From positions 1 to 64,000 of the forward strand of contig JABLUY010000061.1 in assembly GCA_013306675.1 (NCBI GenBank): a DNA stretch of 64,000 nt, in the 5' to 3' direction. Positions within the stretch are counted from its first letter, which is position 1, and each line of letters starts with the position of its first letter. The notes under the pieces are model-generated. The model had not been told where the DNA came from. It did not search any database and saw nothing but the letters and a program-made list of their open reading frames with translations. Source of the stretch: Thraustochytrium sp. TN22 (Eukaryota; Sar; Bigyra; Thraustochytrida; Thraustochytriidae). Shown here piece after piece: positions 59,101-64,000 of this stretch. The position numbers and the translations under genes were made by a program.

Positions 59101-59607
59101 GACAAGCTGCACGCTTACCTGAGCATTCACCATCCCGAGGACACCAGCTCTTCTTCCTACTTCTTGCGCACCATGGAAATCAGTTCAAGCAAGGGTGACA
59201 CCTTTCACCTACTTCCCATTCAGAGCGCGAGCGTGGACTCTGTGGGCGCGCCCGCAAGCGATCTTGGGAGCTGCACTCTGGAGAAGCTTTCGCGACAAGA
59301 GTATTTCGAGCAGTACGAGCTGGTCCAGCCCCGAGAGACCATCACGCAATTCTACCGGCTCTGCATCTTTGATGCTAACACGGCCAAGCTTATCTTGCAC
59401 ACCCTGGCGCAGCTCGCCAAGACGTCCGCCAGCGCGCACATCAAGTCAGGCGAGGTGTCATCAGCGACCGGCGACCATACAACAGTGTCGAAGCTGGACT
59501 CGTTGACGAGGCATCCCGAGGAGCTCGAGACCGCCCACGCCGCTCGAGACGCGTCCAAACAAAGTGCGCATGTGCACGTACAGTCCAAGCTCTGTACCCT
59601 TCAGTGA
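56101..59607 (+). CDS. Soluble-type (ADCY10-like) adenylyl cyclase, copy 2, with CaaX terminus
   Basis: 1,168 residues from the ATG at 56101. An IQ-like basic segment (ARIVQRWRQEHQRRKH) lies at about 73-88. C1 begins VAVFVDMKGFT with D175; VLKFLGDAVQIIF carries K240 and D244; KIGLAYGDMTV follows. C2 begins VLFVEICNYDP, includes VAVDDKGLVIIGMFG and GLTSGNCHFGPTG, and ends AVVGNTVNLSARLM with N639 and R643. As in copy 1 the catalytic set looks complete. The bicarbonate-site Arg is again not evident (LSGPASELAADLSG). The C-terminal module matches copy 1 (IAVMGFVSARVDL; PLYYTLMLSFR; IGSHLSLAGVDCSL; AAEFLNRGI). The protein ends KLCTLQ, a CaaX box. A same-strand tandem duplicate. Confidence 0.88.
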   Translation: MNDARDDGMEAKTTSDVGTSEASGLDQWLGEAKFKLSEAPSPEPDRKTRRVSFKLGARPSITLMADAERARAARIVQRWRQEHQRRKHVAIRKAKLRRSRFILEGRLISGLGSSSSNLGGQMLNLQQSREQLVEVNDMLRALTPHYIQWLIRVKGTRALAPETYHEITGVAVFVDMKGFTNLAQYLAEGGNAKAPGATAILDDDEHQTRDLSSELTNAVLVQYWSLVLMYVQKFQGDVLKFLGDAVQIIFPLEPLFDHCETQEEAAAKCQQRGLVFALELLRALEFFQVSSLDVGTHRMNLKIGLAYGDMTVRFLGGLSQRCELVLSGPASELAADLSGRAVPDEAVVHESIAILRSFNGLIAKDASFGRLQMSRKRTEVEELYTFLKQSDDYFDGSLCANPYEGEQADVDDSIQGAGRSSTDALFAGVQALNQYQKRASSRTRRSQRRGSNSLGSLGSVPSSGMGYSTRIQEFAESFADPRLKSGTASATLPLNVLGRFVPQCALIQIASGCHTAHLGECYCSVLFVEICNYDPGAPPQEQTVFMQVAVSLAQKAIFEELGYLRQVAVDDKGLVIIGMFGINSSLSEESAFNAALKLRARYDAEGIRAGIGLTSGNCHFGPTGSSIRMEYAVVGNTVNLSARLMARASKAVKLRDNSSSMIIIDQGTFMGLPERGQLEFLTSELSVKGFSSAVQVFSPLAANETAADFSEPAMMEALGFERAPQCVSISQATQRSVVSFREHRKRTGFVADIQRLTQGLERPEPVQEVIKHIAVMGFVSARVDLVILGAVLPGIGTTQDLTYALQIIEKDLQLIRRVGHHMYIINDLEGQIKPLYYTLMLSFRMMLHIELAELYENQLVHGDMNEIPSDGLHITIGSHLSLAGVDCSLRAAEFLNRGIVQVARQDLEYASELARKSRRLVVTWQKKQQSRAEEAAATALFYLGGCELKLSNYRRSFGSYIGALRCYAGLSPLLSSACDSPSTCFLLNDNMPPCDCLRFRDKLHAYLSIHHPEDTSSSSYFLRTMEISSSKGDTFHLLPIQSASVDSVGAPASDLGSCTLEKLSRQEYFEQYELVQPRETITQFYRLCIFDANTAKLILHTLAQLAKTSASAHIKSGEVSSATGDHTTVSKLDSLTRHPEELETAHAARDASKQSAHVHVQSKLCTLQ

Positions 59608-60202
59608 TGAATCAAACATGGAAAAATGTATTGCGACAGCAATCTTTCAAAGTTGCATTGCTGCGAAAGCACCAACACGACGCCTGCTCTCTTGCAGGTT
59701 CATGGCGGCCAAGTCCACACCACACACTGACGATGACGGCCATCGGCAGTCTCCGTTGCGACTCAAGGCCACGCTGACCTGGCCAACGGCTTGTTGGCGA
59801 GGCGGCCGGGTCGTCGTCCCGCGTCGTCCCGCGAGACTTTGTGTGCCCCTCCCTGTACGCGCCTCGCTCACTCTCGCACACTGTGCCACTGTGCCACTGT
59901 GAGCCTCTTCAAGGCCCGAAAACGGCTAGCTAAGATGCTCGCTTCGCACCTCACATGTCGAAGCTTCCAGAGGATGCATCATTTATCGCAACGCACGGCA
60001 AACAGCAAAGCTCAGCATACCGCCACGCCTCGCCACGTCACGCCCCGCCTCGCCTCGCCTCGCCTCACCTCCGTGCGCGCGCGGTGCGCGCGGTGGGCCG
60101 CGCGGCCGCGCGGCCTCTGCTGCGCGTTCAGGAGGAGACCAAGTGCCAGCCTCCAGGAGAAGAAAGGTTTCTTTGTCGGCCCGAGGCTTCGCATTGAGCA
60201 AA
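59608..60202. other. Intergenic region between cyclase copies 2 and 3
   Basis: 595 bp. It has a GTCCCGC duplication near 59815-59830, a (TGTGCCAC) repeat near 59882-59900 and a (CGCCT)n run (60042-60070). No gene supported. Confidence 0.6.
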
Positions 60203-63200
60203 ATGCGACGCGCAGGCATCGACAGCAGCAGCTGGTTTTCGTATGGGGACGCGGACTGGCTCGGCTTTGCGGTGCAGACGCCAGCGCTCAGGCGGGCGCG
60301 GCCTTGGTCGAACAGGGTCGACTTTGGTGCAAATCGAGGGACAATGCCAATGTCCAGCTCGCGAGCAACCCACCGCACCCGATCGCGACAGAAGCTGCGT
60401 GGACAGGATTCGGGCGGCTCCGGTGAGCTAGTGGTACCTGGTAAGAAGGCAATGGCCTGCCGCCGTATCCAGCGCTGGTGGGCGAACCAATTGCGCCTTC
60501 GCGTCTGGACGACTCGCCGCGAACTGATCGCCAAGACCCAGGCGGCCCTCCAAGAGCTGCTTGCGGACGAGTCTTCACAACGCATGACGGATGTCCTCGT
60601 GCAGATCCAGCGTTTGACTCCAAGTTGCATTCAGGCCGAAGCAAAGATCGCAAGCGAGGATTCTCTCAAGGCGGGCTCGAACTTCATAGCCCATGGGGCG
60701 GCCATGGCTATCTCGCTCAAGGGACTGACGGCTCTCCTGTACAACATCTTCGTGCAGCACAGCGCGGTCACTCGCACGAGAAGCACCGTCGATGTTGGTG
60801 ACCGCATATCCCGGAATCTGGCGCTCCTTGTGAACATGGCGGAGCCTGACAAGGCCACGCGCGTACTGCAGAGTTGCTGGGGACAAATTATGGCATGCAT
60901 GAAAAGGTGCGGTGGCGACTTGCTCCAGGTGGTCGGCGAGGACCTCCTCATCCTTATTCAACCTCAAGGCACGGCAACCATCAAGGCGACCTACCAGGGT
61001 CGATCGCAGTCCATCCTTGACGCAGAACGCGCGGAATGCGAAGGGCGTGCCATGCGCCTCATCAGCGACCTCTGTAGCATGCTGCAAAGTACGGAGGTAG
61101 CCGGCAGCATCAAGCTTGGGCTGCACATTAAAATTAGGGCGGGCTTAGCCTTTGGCGACTGCCAGGCTTTGATCGTCGGCGGTCGGTACACGCGCAACTT
61201 CTTGATCCCTGTCGGCGAGGTGTGGCGCCGGGCCCAAGAGCATCTAGAAGTCGCGTTGGACACGGAGCTTGTGCTCGACGCGGAATTCGCGATCGCGAGG
61301 CAGCATGCGCTACCGTCCGCCGCTTACGCGCGCCTCAGTCTCGCCCCTGAGGAGCTTCGTGCTATCAGGACCTCAATGGAGCGCCTTGCCACGGACCAGT
61401 CCCATCGGAGCTTTCGCACGTCTTCTCCAACTTCCTCGCAAAAGTCGCAGAACCTGCACGCTCGTCGCTTGTCACGAGAGATGGGCGCGAAGAATAGTCT
61501 CCCAGTGCTCCGGGAGCAAGGAGTGCTCGACAACGGGAGCTCGTTCCGAAGCCGCGACGGACTGGAAGCCGTGGAGAGACGGCGCCACAGCGACCACGGC
61601 ATCTCCGACAACGTGGAGAGACGGCGCCACAGCGACCACGGCATCTCCGACAAGTACAGCTCAGGAGCAACTCGCGGGAGCTTCGCAGCTCGGAACTTCC
61701 AGCACCCGTCGCACCACGCAGACTTGCTCTTGGCCGAAGACAGTCTGCCGAGCAGAGATCGGGGCTCCTTTCTTGGCTTCAGCTCGATGAAGACTTTCGC
61801 AAGGCGTCTCAACCACATGTCAAAACTATGCCACCTCTTGCCTCCTCGAACATTGGCGAGCATCGTACGTGGCTCGTTCGCGATGATGCCAGAGAGCGGC
61901 ACGGCGACCGTCGTGTACGTTGTGGTACACCTAGCGCCCAGCAGTGACTTCGACCCACGAGAGGCGCCTGGACGCGGCCCAGGCTCAAGGGCCGACCCTC
62001 CCAGCGCTGGTGGCGATGTCCGCCAAACCAGCAGCAACGGCAGCAGCGACAGCGACGCCAGCGCAAGCGAGGTCAATTCCAAGAATGAAATGACGCAGCT
62101 GGCGCAAGTGCTCCAGAAGATCGTCCTGCTAGTGCAGGCACCCATTTGCGAGAATGGTGGCGAGCTCGTGAACGCTTGCGTGTGGGGCGAAAACTTCCAC
62201 CTCGCGATCGCCATTGGCGCGGACGGGTATGAGAATGAGCGCATCGCCTGCGCAGCGTCTCGGGAGCTGGAAGGCTTGCTCTCAGGAGCTGGCTTTCGAG
62301 CTGTTACTGGCATTGCAACGGGCTGGTGCAAGATCGGCTTGGTGGGCAACGAGCTGCGGAGTGAGTACGCGCTCACAGGGCCGGTTTTCGGCCTCTCCAG
62401 CGCGCTTGCTTCAAGAGCGCTGGGAGCCGCAAAGGAGCAAGGTTGCTGGCCTTTGACAATAACAGACAACACCACCTTTCTCGGGCTGCCGCTGGACTAC
62501 ACCTGCAGCTTCGTTGCTGGCGACCTTTTCGTCAGGCAGTATGAGGAGACTATTCAAGTCTTCCTCCCACTTTGGGGTTCAAGGCTGACATTGGAGGCGC
62601 TGGAGGAGGACGGAGCTCTCCTGGGTTTGTCCGTCACTGGCGACCCGAGACAAGTCAGGGTTGCTGACGCACTTGATGATGTCAAGGCGCACAGAATGGT
62701 GAAACGCCGGCATCGCGATCAGCTCAGCGACGTGATGAGGCTCGGACGCAAACTCGGCAACGAGCGAGCGGAGGCCATCAAGCAGTGCCTGCAACTCGTC
62801 TCCGTCATGGCGACGGCTCACGTGGAGGTGGACACACAGGCGCTGACGGAAGCGACACGCGCGTTCGCCATCTTGGTAGAAGCCAACGAGGCGCTAAATG
62901 TGCTCTCCAGGGACCTGCAGATGCTTCGAAATGTCGGCGCCAACCAGTACGTGGTGAACAGTGTAGAGGAGTGTATGCATCCCATCTACATGAACCTTTT
63001 GCCAAGCTTCCGTATTGCGGCGCACCAGATCTTTGCCGGGCTCTACTCACGGCGCCTCCTCGCTGGCAATTGTGTCTCATGGACTCCGGAGACCGCGCAT
63101 GCGGTCATTGGGACACACCTTTCCTTCTCGGGGAGCTCCCATCATCTGGATGCTGCGAACCACTTCAATCAAGCTCTGCCAGCCCTCACGCGAAGCAATC

Positions 63201-64000
63201 CGGCGGTGGCAAAGGCGCTTGCGCGCAGGGCCCACATGCTCGCCCGCTCCTGGGCCGCCTCGCAGAAAAATAAGGCGGAGCGCGTGGCGGCGGAGGCCGC
63301 CATGATAAGCGCTCGTCTCGCGCGCATGTCGCGCCGACTCAACGTCGCCGCTTGCGCCTCCGTAGCCTGCTTGCGCAGCTTCGAGGCGCTCGCACCATTG
63401 CTGGAGCCAATCTGCGGTCTTCATGCCGAGGCCTGCACGGTGTGCCATGCTGCGGAGAACCCGACTGGCATAAGCTGCTCATGTTTCACACTCCGTAAGG
63501 ACCTTCGTGCCAGGGTCATCGTATACCAGTCCGACGATGCCTACGCGAGGTCACAACTGCGCTGCCTTGAGCTCGCAAATGACAACGGCACCGTCGTCTT
63601 GGCGCCGCGCAAACTTGCTATTGACCAGAAGCGCCTCGAGGAGTTGCTCGTACAAGCGCTCCATGGGGAAGATGAGGTTCTGCTCCTGTCACTGCCCGAG
63701 GATGACGTAGCAAGAGTTGTCTCCGAAGACGCGACGCCTAAGAACCTTCCTGTGGAAACCTTCGTGTTGGTGCTGCGTCAATGGCGGGCAGCCAAGCTCG
63801 TGCTGACTGCGTTGACACAGCTCGCCGAATTGTCTCTGCGCGATCGGGTTCAGCAGCTTCGTCCACTCGATCCGGAGGCGTTGCGGAGGGAAGCAAATGA
63901 CAAGGTCGAGGAGGCACGGAGCCAAAGCCCGAGTGGTCTTGAGCAGCGGCACCTCCATGTGGACCAACATCACCAACGGCATCCTCCGGGCCAGCCTCCC
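60203..64000 (+). CDS. Degenerate soluble-type cyclase homologue, copy 3 (pseudo-cyclase, runs off window)
   Basis: Open from the ATG at 60203 to the window end (1,266 codons, incomplete). The N-terminus aligns with copy 2 (DWLG; NRVDFGANRG against RRVSFKLGAR), then an IQ-like segment (CRRIQRWWANQLRLR). The C1 position of FVDMKGFT reads LLYNIFVQHS and the KFLGDA site reads QVVGEDLLIL, so both metal aspartates are lost or shifted to Glu. KIRAGLAFGDC still marks the fold. In C2, GIATGWCKIGLVGNELRSEY is recognisable, but the VNLSAR site reads VFGLSSA, losing the Asn/Arg pair. The C-terminal module is kept (AVIGTHLSFSGSSHHLDAAN). A Ser/Arg-rich insert of about 150 residues separates C1 and C2. 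A regulatory, non-catalytic role is likely. Alternative starts: 60344, 60350, 60452. Confidence 0.83.
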   Translation, partial: MRRAGIDSSSWFSYGDADWLGFAVQTPALRRARPWSNRVDFGANRGTMPMSSSRATHRTRSRQKLRGQDSGGSGELVVPGKKAMACRRIQRWWANQLRLRVWTTRRELIAKTQAALQELLADESSQRMTDVLVQIQRLTPSCIQAEAKIASEDSLKAGSNFIAHGAAMAISLKGLTALLYNIFVQHSAVTRTRSTVDVGDRISRNLALLVNMAEPDKATRVLQSCWGQIMACMKRCGGDLLQVVGEDLLILIQPQGTATIKATYQGRSQSILDAERAECEGRAMRLISDLCSMLQSTEVAGSIKLGLHIKIRAGLAFGDCQALIVGGRYTRNFLIPVGEVWRRAQEHLEVALDTELVLDAEFAIARQHALPSAAYARLSLAPEELRAIRTSMERLATDQSHRSFRTSSPTSSQKSQNLHARRLSREMGAKNSLPVLREQGVLDNGSSFRSRDGLEAVERRRHSDHGISDNVERRRHSDHGISDKYSSGATRGSFAARNFQHPSHHADLLLAEDSLPSRDRGSFLGFSSMKTFARRLNHMSKLCHLLPPRTLASIVRGSFAMMPESGTATVVYVVVHLAPSSDFDPREAPGRGPGSRADPPSAGGDVRQTSSNGSSDSDASASEVNSKNEMTQLAQVLQKIVLLVQAPICENGGELVNACVWGENFHLAIAIGADGYENERIACAASRELEGLLSGAGFRAVTGIATGWCKIGLVGNELRSEYALTGPVFGLSSALASRALGAAKEQGCWPLTITDNTTFLGLPLDYTCSFVAGDLFVRQYEETIQVFLPLWGSRLTLEALEEDGALLGLSVTGDPRQVRVADALDDVKAHRMVKRRHRDQLSDVMRLGRKLGNERAEAIKQCLQLVSVMATAHVEVDTQALTEATRAFAILVEANEALNVLSRDLQMLRNVGANQYVVNSVEECMHPIYMNLLPSFRIAAHQIFAGLYSRRLLAGNCVSWTPETAHAVIGTHLSFSGSSHHLDAANHFNQALPALTRSNPAVAKALARRAHMLARSWAASQKNKAERVAAEAAMISARLARMSRRLNVAACASVACLRSFEALAPLLEPICGLHAEACTVCHAAENPTGISCSCFTLRKDLRARVIVYQSDDAYARSQLRCLELANDNGTVVLAPRKLAIDQKRLEELLVQALHGEDEVLLLSLPEDDVARVVSEDATPKNLPVETFVLVLRQWRAAKLVLTALTQLAELSLRDRVQQLRPLDPEALRREANDKVEEARSQSPSGLEQRHLHVDQHHQRHPPGQPP
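61571..61654 (+). repeat. In-frame 42-bp tandem duplication
   Basis: Two copies of a 42-bp unit (period 42, one or two differences), encoding VERRRHSDHGISDN and VERRRHSDHGISDK in the linker of the third cyclase homologue. The unit RRRHSD resembles a basophilic kinase site (R-R-x-S like), so it may duplicate a phosphosite. Confidence 0.93.

Noticed and set aside
1-64000. tRNA, rRNA, CRISPR, insertion sequence, retroelement or virus-derived element
   Set aside because: No tRNA T-arm/acceptor pairing, no spacer-repeat array, no transposase, reverse-transcriptase or capsid-like frame and no terminal repeats were recognised by reading both strands.

Overview
This window is nuclear DNA from a GC-rich, gene-dense eukaryotic microbe. 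Most genes are single uninterrupted reading frames. Three genes (AP-2 sigma, organellar uL11 and a small orphan) carry five short GT-AG introns, each with a recognisable CTAAC or CTGAC branch site. The gene mix includes a Polycomb EED homologue, DPY30, a DP-type cell-cycle factor, a plant-like type II PI4-kinase gamma, a SulP-STAS-cNMP transporter, a flagellar PG-repeat protein and soluble-type adenylyl cyclases. That mix suggests a flagellate-forming stramenopile, and my best guess is a labyrinthulomycete (thraustochytrid). The lineage is an inference from gene content and style; no rRNA or other marker is present.

Layout. 0-11 kb: a trypsin-like protease that may be GPI-anchored, an FLVCR/SLC49-like transporter, EED, a 1.3-kilo-residue PG-repeat protein and a thioredoxin-fold protein. 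11.6-19.2 kb: a PH-Ariadne RBR ubiquitin ligase with extra zinc fingers, and a TPR/2-oxoglutarate oxygenase. 19.7-25.2 kb: indoleamine 2,3-dioxygenase, syntaxin-16/Tlg2, AP-2 sigma, the DP transcription factor and the small spliced orphan. 25.3-30.5 kb: the SulP-STAS-cNMP-EF-hand protein, whose frame is interrupted at a run of seven G. 32-35.4 kb: two tandem secreted cysteine-rich paralogues. 37.7-49.4 kb: uL11m, an orphan, PI4K gamma, an EF-hand protein, a perfect-looking 248-bp tandem duplication, a GPR180-like 7TM protein, a FluG-type glutamine-synthetase homologue and DPY30. 49.7-64 kb: an orphan on the minus strand, then three same-strand paralogues of soluble-type adenylyl cyclase, the last running off the window.

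The most interesting locus is the cyclase triad. All three share an IQ-like N-terminal segment, two class III cyclase domains and an unrecognised conserved C-terminal module in place of the long ATPase/TPR region of animal soluble cyclase. Copies 1 and 2 keep the paired-site residues and end in C-terminal CaaX boxes (CTIS and CTLQ), predicting prenylation and membrane attachment of a normally soluble enzyme class. Copy 3 has lost the metal-binding and transition-state residues and looks like a pseudo-cyclase. The same window holds a transporter with a cyclic-nucleotide-binding domain, so a cAMP theme is plausible but not proven.

Intergenic DNA is full of simple repeats (GA, GAGC/CGCT, TAGC, CGCCT, GCGTC), several perfect palindromes and GC-rich leaders. 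No tRNA, rRNA, CRISPR array, insertion sequence or retroelement was recognised. Because GC content is high, many long antisense frames exist; these were rejected.
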